This document shows positions 8,284 through 16,540 of a stretch of DNA of 64,000 bases, piece after piece. The translations under genes and the position numbers were made by a program. The DNA is from Rhodospirillales bacterium URHD0017 (lineage in GTDB: Bacteria > Pseudomonadota > Alphaproteobacteria > Reyranellales > Reyranellaceae). The DNA lies in the NCBI GenBank assembly GCA_900110395.1, contig FODP01000001.1, positions 1-64,000 of the forward strand, read 5' to 3'. Each line of letters starts with the position of its first letter. Position 1 is the stretch's first letter. The notes beneath the pieces were generated by a model. That model was not told where the DNA came from and made no database searches. It saw only the letters and a program-made list of their open reading frames with translations.

Positions 8284-9096
8284 CTAAAGTGGCTTGATCG
8301 TGTACTTGACGCGGATGCGCGACCAGTGCGCCGCGAGCGGCGCGCCGACGCCGAGGCGCTGCAGCAGGCTGTCGGGCGCGTATTCGAGCCGTGGCTTGCC
8401 GAGCTTGATCTGATAGTCGCCGCGCGCGGCCAGCTCGCTGAACGACGTCCCCGAGCCGCCGAACCTCAGGACCTTCCCGTTGAGCAGCCGGAATTGCGGC
8501 AGGACGCCGTACTGGCGCAGCAGCTCGCGCGCGGCCGGCCCCGGCTCGGCGACCTCGACGGTGAGCGTGATGTCGGGTTTCTCGGCGCCGCGGGCATAGA
8601 GCGTGCCGACATAGCGGTCGGCCGCGCGGGTGAGCGTGATGCGCCGCATGACCTTGGTGAGGCCGAACAGGTCGCGGCCGCCGATGCAGGCCGGCCCGCT
8701 GGTCACCGGCAAGGTGAGCACCACCCAGCCGGCTTGCGTGCCGTTCATGCCGAGCAGGGCGACCTCGGTCTCGAGATAGGTCGGGCCCGAAGCCATGTCG
8801 TAGAAGTCGAGGAAGGTAACGCGGATCAGCGGTCGCGCTGGCATGGAAAACGGCGCGGGCAACGCCTGCCGGTAGGCGGCGAGGTTACCGGGCTCGAAAT
8901 AGCCGCGAATGTAGTCGTTCTCCTGGAAGACAAACGGTGCGGTGCGCCCCAGATAGGCGCAACGTCCGACCGCCGGATCGTCGAGCGGTGCGGCGTCATA
9001 GAAGCCAGAACCTGGCCTGTCCTGCGCCGCGGCACTGCCCCAGCCGGCGAGGGCAAGAGCGAGCGCGGCTGTGCTTGCGACCTTGAGCGCTGCCAT
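8284..9096 (-). CDS. exported acetoacetate decarboxylase-like protein
   Basis: 270 residues with a clear Sec signal peptide (hydrophobic core at 8-20, cleavage near SAAAQ-D at 25). The mature part resembles the acetoacetate decarboxylase fold: YLETEVALLG, then GPACIGGRDLFGLTKV, which aligns with the GREvwGFPKK active-site motif. The Schiff-base lysine is retained as Lys148, but the neighbouring lysine that lowers its pKa is Val149. Cytoplasmic relatives decarboxylate acetoacetate; export and the lost second lysine suggest another reaction or a binding role. Start chosen at 9096, with GGGGGAACCAG upstream, rather than 9111. Family assignment is fairly secure, function is not. Confidence 0.72.
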   Translation of the reverse strand: MAALKVASTAALALALAGWGSAAAQDRPGSGFYDAAPLDDPAVGRCAYLGRTAPFVFQENDYIRGYFEPGNLAAYRQALPAPFSMPARPLIRVTFLDFYDMASGPTYLETEVALLGMNGTQAGWVVLTLPVTSGPACIGGRDLFGLTKVMRRITLTRAADRYVGTLYARGAEKPDITLTVEVAEPGPAARELLRQYGVLPQFRLLNGKVLRFGGSGTSFSELAARGDYQIKLGKPRLEYAPDSLLQRLGVGAPLAAHWSRIRVKYTIKPL

Positions 9097-9168
9097 CTGG
9101 TTCCCCCACAACCATTTGGAGAACCAGAGGACGCTCTTCGCCCGTCGCCGTCAAGCGCACACCAGCAG

Positions 9169-9180
9169 GAACCGCGGTTC
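9169..9180. promoter_or_regulatory. 12-bp perfect palindrome upstream of the decarboxylase-like gene
   Basis: GAACCGCGGTTC reads the same on both strands and lies in the 99-bp gap between two minus-strand genes, 73 bases upstream of the decarboxylase-like start. It is a possible regulator-binding site; in GC-rich DNA it could also be chance. Confidence 0.25.
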
Positions 9181-9195
9181 GGACGGCATTGTCCA

Positions 9196-10797
9196 TCAGT
9201 TCGACAACATGGCCTCGGCCATCTCGCGCAGCTTGGTGCGCTGGATCTTCAAGCCATTGGGCGAGGGCGTCTTGGGGAAGTCGTCGATCGGGAAGATGCG
9301 CATCGGCACCTTGTAGTTGGCAAGACCGTGCTTGCAGTGGGCGATGGTCGCGGCCTCGTCGAGTGTCGCGCCGGGCTCGAGCATGACGAAGGCGACGGCG
9401 CGCACGCCCTCGGGCCGCGGCACGGCCACGGTCTGGCAGCCGCTGATGCCCGGCACCTTCTGGATGTGCATCTCTATCTCCAGAGGATTCACCAGGAAGC
9501 CGGAGAGCCGCAGCACGTCGCCCATGCGGCTGAGGTAGGTGAACCCGCCGCGGCCGTCGAGCTGGCCCAGATCGCCGGTGCGGACGTAGCCGTCCGCCGT
9601 CATCGCCGCTGCCGTCGCCTGCTCGTTGCCGTAGTAGCCTACCATGAGCGAGGGCCCCGCCATCTCCAGCGCGCCAGGCTGGCCTGGTCCCAGTAGCTCG
9701 CCGGTCTCCGGATCACGCACGCGCACATGGGCTAGGCGTGAGACCGGCACGCCGCCGCCCTGCTTGCGTTGCGGGACCGCGAGGTTGAGCGGCTGGCGCG
9801 CATAGAGCGCCTGGACCTCGCTCATGCCGTAGAGCCCGACCAGTTTTAAGCCGCGCGGCTGCGCGCGTTCGGGCAGGTCCTCGAGCGAGGCGTTGAAAGC
9901 GGCATATCCCGCCCACTTGATCGAGCGGAACGGCCAGCGGCCGGGCATGAGATCGAGCAGGCGCTGGTACATGTCGTCGCTGCCGAACATCGTCGTCGGC
10001 TTGTGCTCGGTGATCAGCCGCGCGATCTCCTCGATCTCGTAGGATTCGACCAGCACGCTCGGCTTGCCGGCGGCGAGCGTCGCCAAGGTCTGGTTGAAGC
10101 CGAATACGCCACACATCGGCAGGATCGCGAGCGACAGCGTTTCGGGCGCGGTGAAGCCGAAGCTCCTGGCCACCTGCTGGGCGTGGCCCGCGATCGCGCC
10201 CTGGCGGTGCAGCACGAACTTGGGCGTGCTGGTCGTGCCCGAGGTCGTGAAGATGTTGCAGGGCGCGCGGGCCGAGGCATGGTTGCCGGCGAATCGCGGC
10301 CGCGACAGCAGGCGGTCGAACGGCACGCGCCGGCGATGCTCGATGGCCGACGGCACCGGCTCGGGCGTCTCGCCGACTGTGACGATGGCGGAAAGCCGGT
10401 CGAGCGAGTCGGGTTCGATGTCGGCCAGGATCGACAGGAAGTCGATGCGGCGGAACGCCGGCGCGCAGGCCAGCACCTTGGCGCCAGACCGGCCGACGAT
10501 GTCGGCGACCTCGACAGCGCGATAGCGCGTGTTGACCGCGACCGCGATGGCGCCGACCCGGGCGCAGGCGAAGTAGAGAATGGGATAGGCCGGGATGTTG
10601 GGCAGCCACAGCGCCACGCGATCGCCCGGCCCGACGCCGAGATCGCTGAGGCCCTGCGCCGCGCGCGCCGAGCAGTCGAGCAACTCGGCGAAGCTCAGCC
10701 GCCGCTCGCCATGGATGAAGGCGGGCGCATCGGGTGTGGCGTCGGTGACGTCGGCGAGCAGTGTCCAGACGTCCGCGGCAGGGTGGCTGAGGGGCAT
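9196..10797 (-). CDS. class I acyl-CoA synthetase / AMP-dependent ligase
   Basis: 533-residue ANL-superfamily enzyme that activates a carboxylic acid as acyl-AMP and then transfers it to CoA. Core motifs appear in order: A3 P-loop FTTSGTTSTPKF, A5 LYGMSEV, A7 YVRTGDLG, the hinge SRMGDVLRLSG, and a C-terminal lysine in TPSPNGLKIQ. In A8 the usual Lys of the hinge region is replaced (DVLRLSGF), within the range seen for this family. The acid cannot be predicted; medium- or long-chain fatty acids or aromatic acids are possible. It is divergent from a Bug gene at 10900. Confidence 0.9.
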   Translation of the reverse strand: MPLSHPAADVWTLLADVTDATPDAPAFIHGERRLSFAELLDCSARAAQGLSDLGVGPGDRVALWLPNIPAYPILYFACARVGAIAVAVNTRYRAVEVADIVGRSGAKVLACAPAFRRIDFLSILADIEPDSLDRLSAIVTVGETPEPVPSAIEHRRRVPFDRLLSRPRFAGNHASARAPCNIFTTSGTTSTPKFVLHRQGAIAGHAQQVARSFGFTAPETLSLAILPMCGVFGFNQTLATLAAGKPSVLVESYEIEEIARLITEHKPTTMFGSDDMYQRLLDLMPGRWPFRSIKWAGYAAFNASLEDLPERAQPRGLKLVGLYGMSEVQALYARQPLNLAVPQRKQGGGVPVSRLAHVRVRDPETGELLGPGQPGALEMAGPSLMVGYYGNEQATAAAMTADGYVRTGDLGQLDGRGGFTYLSRMGDVLRLSGFLVNPLEIEMHIQKVPGISGCQTVAVPRPEGVRAVAFVMLEPGATLDEAATIAHCKHGLANYKVPMRIFPIDDFPKTPSPNGLKIQRTKLREMAEAMLSN

Positions 10798-10899
10798 GCG
10801 GCGCGGAGACTACCTGAAGCTTGTTTCATCTCAAGCCGCCGCGTTCTTGACCCGGCACGACGCTTGCTGGAGGCTCGCACGAGGGATGGGGGTGTCGTC

Positions 10900-11865
10900 A
10901 TGTTGCGTCGAACTCTGCTTGCTGCTCCGTTGGTCCTGGCCGCCGCACCGGCTCTTGCGCAATGGGTGCCCAAGCAGCCGATAAAGATCCTCGTCGGTTA
11001 TCCGCCGGGCGGTACCGCCGACATCGCAGCGCGGATCGCCGCCGATTCCATTTCGCGGCTGCACGGCTACACCGTCATCGTCGACAACAAGACCGGCGCC
11101 GGCGGCTTCATCGCCCTGAAACAGGTCGCCGAGGCCAAGCCCGACGGCTACACGGTCGGCATCGGTATCATGGGCCAGCTCGCTGTCGGGCCGGTCGTGC
11201 CGGGCTCGCAGATCCCGCTCGATCTCGACAAGGAGCTGGTGCCGATCTGCAATCTGGTCGGCGTGCCGATGGCGCTGATCGTGCGTATGGAGGCGCCGTT
11301 CAAGACCATCCCGGAGCTCGTGGCCTACGCCAAGGCCAACCCCAGCAAGGTGACCTACGCCTCGACCGGCCTCGGCTCGACCAACCAGCTCGGCGCGGAG
11401 TTTTTGGCGGCGGAAGCGGGCGGACTGAAATTGACTCACGTGCCCTATCGCGGCGGCGCGCCGGCGATCGCCGACGTGGCGGCCGGCAACGTCGACCTCT
11501 TCTTTGCCAACGTGTCGGAGATCATGGGCATGGCGCGCGGCGGCAAGGTACGCGTGCTGGCGCTCGCCTCCAGCAGGCCGACGGCGCTGGCGCCGGAACT
11601 GCCGCTGCTCACCAAGGACATTCCGGCCCTCGATATCAACAACTGGTTCGGCCTGGTCGGGCCGGCGGCGCTGCCGGCCGACATCAAGGAGTCGTTGGCC
11701 AAGCTGTTCCTCGCTGCGATGGCTGATCCCGCGAACAAGGAAACACTCGACAAGCAGGGTTTGATCGCGCTGGGGCAGGGGCCGGACGCTTTCGCCGCCT
11801 ACATCAAGCAGGATCGCGAACGCTGGGCGAAGGTGGTCAAGCAGGGCAATATCAAAGCCGAATGA
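10900..11865 (+). CDS. Bug/TctC-family periplasmic carboxylate-binding protein (1)
   Basis: 321-residue extracytoplasmic receptor of the Bug family, which binds small carboxylates or amides in the periplasm and often works with TctAB. A Sec signal peptide ends at ALAQ (residue 21). The family ligand-loop signature IKILVGYPPGGTADIAAR is at about 28-45, followed by VDNKTGAGG and the YRGGAPAIADVAAG segment. An in-frame ATG exists at 10885 but adds no clear leader; GATGGGGG lies upstream of 10900. It stands 106 bases before hyuA on the same strand, separated only by a palindromic repeat, so uptake may serve that enzyme. Confidence 0.92.
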   Translation: MLRRTLLAAPLVLAAAPALAQWVPKQPIKILVGYPPGGTADIAARIAADSISRLHGYTVIVDNKTGAGGFIALKQVAEAKPDGYTVGIGIMGQLAVGPVVPGSQIPLDLDKELVPICNLVGVPMALIVRMEAPFKTIPELVAYAKANPSKVTYASTGLGSTNQLGAEFLAAEAGGLKLTHVPYRGGAPAIADVAAGNVDLFFANVSEIMGMARGGKVRVLALASSRPTALAPELPLLTKDIPALDINNWFGLVGPAALPADIKESLAKLFLAAMADPANKETLDKQGLIALGQGPDAFAAYIKQDRERWAKVVKQGNIKAE

Positions 11866-11877
11866 TCAAACAACAGC

Positions 11878-11976
11878 GTCATCCCGAGCGAAGCGAAGCG
11901 AAGTCGAGGGACCTCTTCTTCTGCTGCGTATTCAAGAACAGGTCCCTCCACTCCGCTTCGCTCCGGTCGGGATGAC
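11878..11976. repeat. palindromic repeat family C (GTCATCCCGAGCGAAGC type)
   Basis: A 99-bp imperfect inverted repeat. The left arm begins GTCATCCCGAGCGAAGCG and carries GAGGGACCT; the right arm ends TTCGCTCCGGTCGGGATGAC and carries AGGTCCCTC. Elements with this consensus are common between genes in many proteobacterial genomes. Its right end runs into the hyuA start region: an ATG inside the arm (11972) is in frame with hyuA and the arm's GGGA lies just upstream of the ATG at 11978. Confidence 0.88.
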
Positions 11977-11977
11977 G

Positions 11978-14050
11978 ATGACAGCTGCGCCGCTTTCCCT
12001 CGGCATCGACATCGGGGGCACCTTCACCGATCTCGTCATCCACGATCCGCGTGACGGCCGCGCCGTCATCTGGAAGGAGAGCACCACGCCCGACGATCCG
12101 GCGCGCGGTGCCATCGAGGGCACGCGGCGCGTGCTCGAGAAAGCGGGGGCCAGGGCCGAGCAGGTTGGCCGCGTGGTGCATGCGACGACGCTGTTCACCA
12201 ACGCGCTGATCGAGCGCAAGGGCGCCAGGACCGGCCTGCTCACCACGGCAGGTTTCCGCGACGTGCTGGAGATCGGCCGCGAGCGCAAGTACGAGCTCTA
12301 CGACCTCTTCATCGAGATGCCCAAGCCGCTGGTGGCGCGGCCGTGGCGGCGCGAAGCCAAGGAGCGTCTGGCGCAGGATGGCACCGTCGAGATCCCGCTC
12401 GACGTCGATGCCGCGCTGGCCGAGGTCGCCGACCTGGTGAAGCAGGGTGTCGAGAGTCTCGCCATCTGCTTCCTGCACGCCTATGCCAATCCCGCGCATG
12501 AACGGGCGATCGGCGCTGCCGTCAGCGAGCGCTTCCAGGACCTTTCGATCTCGCTGTCATCCGACATCGCGCCCGAGATCCGCGAATACCTGCGCGCCAG
12601 CACGACGGTGACCAACGCCTATGTGCGGCCGCTGGCCGAGATCTATCTCGAACGCCTGGAGCAGGCGCTGCGTAGCGAAGGCATCCCAGGCGGTCTCTTC
12701 CTCATGCTGTCCAATGGCGGCCTGACGCATGTGAGCGAGGCCAAGCGCGCGCCGGTGCAGCTGCTGGAAAGCGGTCCGGCGGCGGGCGCGCTGGCCGGCG
12801 CCTGGTTCGGTCGCAACGCCGGGCTGGAGCGCGTGCTCGCCTTCGACATGGGCGGCACGACCGCCAAGCTCGCCCTGGTCGACGATGGCGAGCCGCTGGT
12901 CGCCTACGGCTTCGAAGCCGCGCGCGAAAAGCGCTTTTTGCGCGGCTCCGGATTGCCCATCCAGATCGCCACGGTCGAGTTGATCGAGATCGGCGCGGGC
13001 GGCGGCTCGATCGCACACAAGTCCGAGCTGGGCACGCTCAATGTCGGCCCGGAGAGTAGTGGCGCCCAGCCCGGGCCGGCCTGCTATGGCCGCGGCGGCG
13101 CGCAAGCCACCGTGACCGATGCCGATCTGACCCTGGGCTACCTCAACGCCGACTTCTTCCTGGGCGGCGCCATGAAGATCGATCGCACTGCCACCGACGG
13201 CGCGTTTGGCCGGCTCGCAACGACGCTGGGCGTCGAGCCCGGCCGCGCCGCCTTCGGCGTGCACGACGTCGTCAACGAGAACATGGCGGGCGCCGCCCGC
13301 GTCGCCATCGCCGAGCGTGGCCGCATTCCCGCCGAGTACGCGCTGCTGGCGACCGGCGGCGCGGGTCCGGTGCATGCCTGGCACGTGGCGCGCAAGCTCG
13401 GGATCAATCGCGTGGTCTGTCCGCCCGGTGCGGGGGCCGGCAGCACCATCGGCATGCTGATGGCGCCGGCGCGCGTCGATCGCGTGGCGAGCTTCAACGT
13501 GGCGCTGGCCGGCGCGGACTTCGCCGCCGCGACGCGAGTCTTCGCTGGCCTGGAGAAGGAGGCCGTCGAGGTCCTGCGCCTCACCGGCGCGGATATCGAG
13601 CATCGCACCGTCCGGCGCCTGGCCGACATGCGCTACATCGGCCAGGGCAGCGAGGTCACGGTGGCGCTGCCGGACCCGATCACCGCAGCCGGGGTGAGAA
13701 CGGCGTTCGAAGCGGCCTACAAGGCGCTGTTCGCCCGCACGCCGCCCGGGGCTGCCATCCAGTTCGTTGCCCTGCGCCTGTCGGCCAGCGCGCCGATGGC
13801 CGGCAGCGGCGGTGCATTGGAATTGCCGCGCCATCCGTCGGCCGCGGCGCTGAAGGGCACGCGACCGGTGTTCTTCCCCGACGCCGGCAAGACGCTGGCG
13901 ACACAGGTGTGGGACCGCTACGCGCTGAAGCCCGGCGTCAACATCGACGGCCCTGCCGTGTTCGAAGAAGACGAGAGCACCTTCATCGTCGGCCCCGGCG
14001 CCAAGGCGCGCCTGCTGGCCGATGGTTCCATCCTGGCGGAGGTCGGCTGA
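11978..14050 (+). CDS. hyuA: hydantoinase/oxoprolinase family subunit A (1)
   Basis: 690-residue ATP-dependent subunit of the hydantoinase/5-oxoprolinase/acetone carboxylase superfamily, which opens cyclic amides or carboxylates substrates with a B subunit. The ASKHA-type phosphate loop GIDIGGTFTDLVIHD is at the N-terminus, the second motif FDMGGTTAKLAL in the middle, and LLESGPAAGALAG between. The start is ambiguous: an ATG at 11972 falls inside a palindromic repeat, while 11978 has GGGA at the right distance; I use 11978. It overlaps hyuB by one base (TGATG), so a fixed A:B ratio is expected. Substrate unknown; pyroglutamate, hydantoins and acetophenone-like compounds are all known in the family. 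Confidence 0.9.
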   Translation: MTAAPLSLGIDIGGTFTDLVIHDPRDGRAVIWKESTTPDDPARGAIEGTRRVLEKAGARAEQVGRVVHATTLFTNALIERKGARTGLLTTAGFRDVLEIGRERKYELYDLFIEMPKPLVARPWRREAKERLAQDGTVEIPLDVDAALAEVADLVKQGVESLAICFLHAYANPAHERAIGAAVSERFQDLSISLSSDIAPEIREYLRASTTVTNAYVRPLAEIYLERLEQALRSEGIPGGLFLMLSNGGLTHVSEAKRAPVQLLESGPAAGALAGAWFGRNAGLERVLAFDMGGTTAKLALVDDGEPLVAYGFEAAREKRFLRGSGLPIQIATVELIEIGAGGGSIAHKSELGTLNVGPESSGAQPGPACYGRGGAQATVTDADLTLGYLNADFFLGGAMKIDRTATDGAFGRLATTLGVEPGRAAFGVHDVVNENMAGAARVAIAERGRIPAEYALLATGGAGPVHAWHVARKLGINRVVCPPGAGAGSTIGMLMAPARVDRVASFNVALAGADFAAATRVFAGLEKEAVEVLRLTGADIEHRTVRRLADMRYIGQGSEVTVALPDPITAAGVRTAFEAAYKALFARTPPGAAIQFVALRLSASAPMAGSGGALELPRHPSAAALKGTRPVFFPDAGKTLATQVWDRYALKPGVNIDGPAVFEEDESTFIVGPGAKARLLADGSILAEVG

Positions 14051-15684
14051 TGGCGAGAACTTTCGATCCGATCGAGCTCGAGCTTCTGTGGCGGCGCCTG
14101 ATCTCCATGGTCGACGAGGCGGCGGCCGCCATGGTGCGCACCAGCTTCTCGACCCTGGTGCGTGAGAGCTATGACTTCTCGTGCGTGATCACCGATGCGG
14201 CGGGCCAGTCGCTGGTGCAGGCCTCGGAAAGCATCCCGAGCTTCATCGGCACCCTCCCGGAGACAGTAAAACATTTCCTGCGCTTCTTCCCGCCGGACCA
14301 GCTGGCGCCAGGTGACGTACTGATCACCAACGACATCTGGCTCGGCACCGGCCATCTGCCGGACATCACCCTCGCCAAGCCGATCTTTCTCGACGGCAAG
14401 CTGGTCGCCTTCAGCGCCACCACGGCGCACGCGCCCGACATCGGCGGCAAGATCAGGAGTCCCGAGCCGCGCGAAGTCTTCGAGGAGGGGCTGCAGATCC
14501 CGCCGATGAAGATGATCGTCGCTGGCAAGACCGACGAGACCCTGGTCACCATCATCCGCAAGAACGTGCGCACGCCCGACCAGACGATGGGCGACCTGTG
14601 GGCCCAGGTCGTGGCGCTCGACCTGATGGAAGACCGTCTGCGCAACCTGATGGAAGGCTACGGCCTGCCCGATCTCACCGACCTCGCGCGCGAGATCCAG
14701 GGTCGCTGCGAGATGGCGATGCGGGCCGCGATCCGCGAACTGCCCGACGGAACCTACCGGAGCGAGCTCAAGACCGACGGGCTGATGGAGACGCCGATCA
14801 CGCTCAGGATGGAGCTCACCGTCAAGGGCGACGAGATCGTGATGGACTTCGCCGGCACCGACCGCCAAGTCGATCGCGCCATCAACTGCGCGCTTTGCTA
14901 CACCAACGCCATGGCGATGTACGGCGTGAAGGTCTGCACCAGCCCCAACCTGCCCAACAACGAAGGCGCCTGGCGGCCGATCATGCTCAAGGCGCCCGAG
15001 GGCTGCATCGTCAATCCGCAGTTCCCGGCACCGGGCGGCTCGCGCATGCTCATCGGCCACTACGTGCCGATGCTGGTGTTCGGCTGCCTCGGCCAGATCG
15101 TGCCCGAGCGCGTCATGGCGGCCTGCGGCTCGCCGATGTGGGGCATGAACCAGTCCGGCGTGCGCGACGATGGCAAAGGCGGCGGCAAGCCCTACGCCAA
15201 CATGTTCTTCTACAACGGCGGCATGGGCGGCAATACCCGGCGCGACGGCGTGACGTGTCTCAGCTGGCCGTCCAACGTCAGCTCGACCTCGATCGAAATC
15301 AGCGAACACATTGCGCCGCTGCGCTTCCATCACAAGAAGCTGCGCCCCGATTCCGGCGGCGCCGGCCGCCATCGCGGCGGGCTCGGCCAGGAGATCCTGA
15401 TCGAAAGCCGCAGCGATACGCCGATCGCCGTGTCGTTCCTGGCCGAACGCACCCTGTTCCCGGCGTTCGGCATCGAGGGCGGCGGGGACGGCGCCGCGGG
15501 CGAACTGCGGATCAACGGCGAGAAGACCGATCCCAAGAAGCAGTACGTCGTGCACAAGGGCGACACCGTCTCGCTCGGCACGCCGGGCGGCGGCGGCCAC
15601 GGCGATCCGCGCCAGCGCGATGCCGCGGCGCTCGCCGCCGACATCGACAGCGGCTATGTGACGGACCGCGCCGCCTACGGGTAG
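14050..15684 (+). CDS. hyuB: hydantoinase/oxoprolinase family subunit B (1)
   Basis: 544-residue catalytic partner of the preceding subunit. Typical features: the N-terminal FDPIELELLWRRLISMVDEAAAAM helix, GDVLITNDIWLGTGHLPDI in the middle and, near the C-terminus, the glycine-rich GGAGRHRGGLGQE and TPGGGGHGDP segments found in all HyuB proteins. The ATG shares its first base with the final base of the hyuA stop. A methyltransferase gene starts nine bases after its stop, in the same transcript. HyuB proteins coordinate metals in some relatives; I cannot assign ligands here. Confidence 0.9.
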   Translation: MARTFDPIELELLWRRLISMVDEAAAAMVRTSFSTLVRESYDFSCVITDAAGQSLVQASESIPSFIGTLPETVKHFLRFFPPDQLAPGDVLITNDIWLGTGHLPDITLAKPIFLDGKLVAFSATTAHAPDIGGKIRSPEPREVFEEGLQIPPMKMIVAGKTDETLVTIIRKNVRTPDQTMGDLWAQVVALDLMEDRLRNLMEGYGLPDLTDLAREIQGRCEMAMRAAIRELPDGTYRSELKTDGLMETPITLRMELTVKGDEIVMDFAGTDRQVDRAINCALCYTNAMAMYGVKVCTSPNLPNNEGAWRPIMLKAPEGCIVNPQFPAPGGSRMLIGHYVPMLVFGCLGQIVPERVMAACGSPMWGMNQSGVRDDGKGGGKPYANMFFYNGGMGGNTRRDGVTCLSWPSNVSSTSIEISEHIAPLRFHHKKLRPDSGGAGRHRGGLGQEILIESRSDTPIAVSFLAERTLFPAFGIEGGGDGAAGELRINGEKTDPKKQYVVHKGDTVSLGTPGGGGHGDPRQRDAAALAADIDSGYVTDRAAYG

Positions 15685-15692
15685 GAAGGCCG

Positions 15693-16463
15693 ATGACGCA
15701 CGCACCGTTCACCCCGGAGCGTTACGGCTCCGCCGCGGCACACTACGAGCGGGGCCGGGTGCCGTACGCGGCGGCGCTGATCCGCCGTGTCGCCGAGGTC
15801 ACCGGCCTTGGCCCGCAACACCGCGTGCTCGATCTCGGCTGCGGCCCGGGCCCACTCGCCCGCCACTTCGCGCCGTTCGTCCGCGAGGTGATGGCGATCG
15901 ATCCCTCTCCCGAGATGCTGAGCGAGGCCCGTGCGCTGGCCGGACAGGCGGCAAACATCCGCTTCACTGCCGGCAGCTCTTATGACCTCAAGCCGGCCAT
16001 GGGCCGTTTCCACCTGGTCGTCATGGGCCGCTCTTTTCATTGGATGGATCGTGTCGACACGCTGAAGCGGCTCGACAGCCTGGTCGAGCCGGCAGGCGCG
16101 GTGGCGCTGTTCGGCGATACCGCCCCTGCGATTCCGGCAAACGCCTGGCGCAAGGTCTGGAACGACATCCGCGGGCGCTATGAGCCCGACACCGGGCCGC
16201 ACGACCACGATCCCAACTGGATACGCAACGAGGCGATCCTGCTCGCGTCGCCCTTCGCTCGCCTGGAACGCTTCGCCGTGATCGAGCGCCGCGCGATCGA
16301 CGTCGAGACGCTGGTGGACCGGGCACTCTCCATGGGCTCCACGTCGCCGGCCCATCTCGGCGAGAACATGCCGGCCATGGTGGCGGAGATCCGTGCCGCG
16401 CTCGCCGACGTGCGCGAGGAAGTGGTGGAAACGTCGGCCCTGGTGGCGTGGCGAACGCGCTAG
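15693..16463 (+). CDS. class I SAM-dependent methyltransferase
   Basis: 256-residue methyltransferase of the UbiE/Trm9-like type. The SAM-binding motif I reads VLDLGCGPGPLARH (about residues 44-57), motif II has the acidic residue in AIDPSPEML, and a VVMGRSFHWMD segment fits motif IV. The substrate is unknown. It follows hyuB by eight bases and probably shares its mRNA, but the two functions are not obviously linked; a role in modifying the hyuAB substrate is conjecture. Confidence 0.88.
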   Translation: MTHAPFTPERYGSAAAHYERGRVPYAAALIRRVAEVTGLGPQHRVLDLGCGPGPLARHFAPFVREVMAIDPSPEMLSEARALAGQAANIRFTAGSSYDLKPAMGRFHLVVMGRSFHWMDRVDTLKRLDSLVEPAGAVALFGDTAPAIPANAWRKVWNDIRGRYEPDTGPHDHDPNWIRNEAILLASPFARLERFAVIERRAIDVETLVDRALSMGSTSPAHLGENMPAMVAEIRAALADVREEVVETSALVAWRTR

Positions 16464-16483
16464 CGGCTGGCGGAACGCAACGA

Positions 16484-16512
16484 TTGAACCTCGCGGCAGC
16501 GGCCGTTACGCT
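16484..16512 (+). promoter_or_regulatory. candidate sigma-70 promoter for the ABC operon
   Basis: TTGAAC (16484-16489) and TACGCT (16507-16512) are separated by 17 bases, a good match to housekeeping promoters of alphaproteobacteria. Transcription would begin about 20 bases before the binding-protein ribosome site, between the methyltransferase stop and the ABC operon. Confidence 0.5.
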
Positions 16513-16540
16513 CGATACCGGTTGCATGGGAGGAAAAAAG

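Noticed and set aside
13918..15705. Minus-strand open frame of 595 codons
   Set aside because: Antisense to hyuB, which carries complete family motifs; no motif in the antisense frame.
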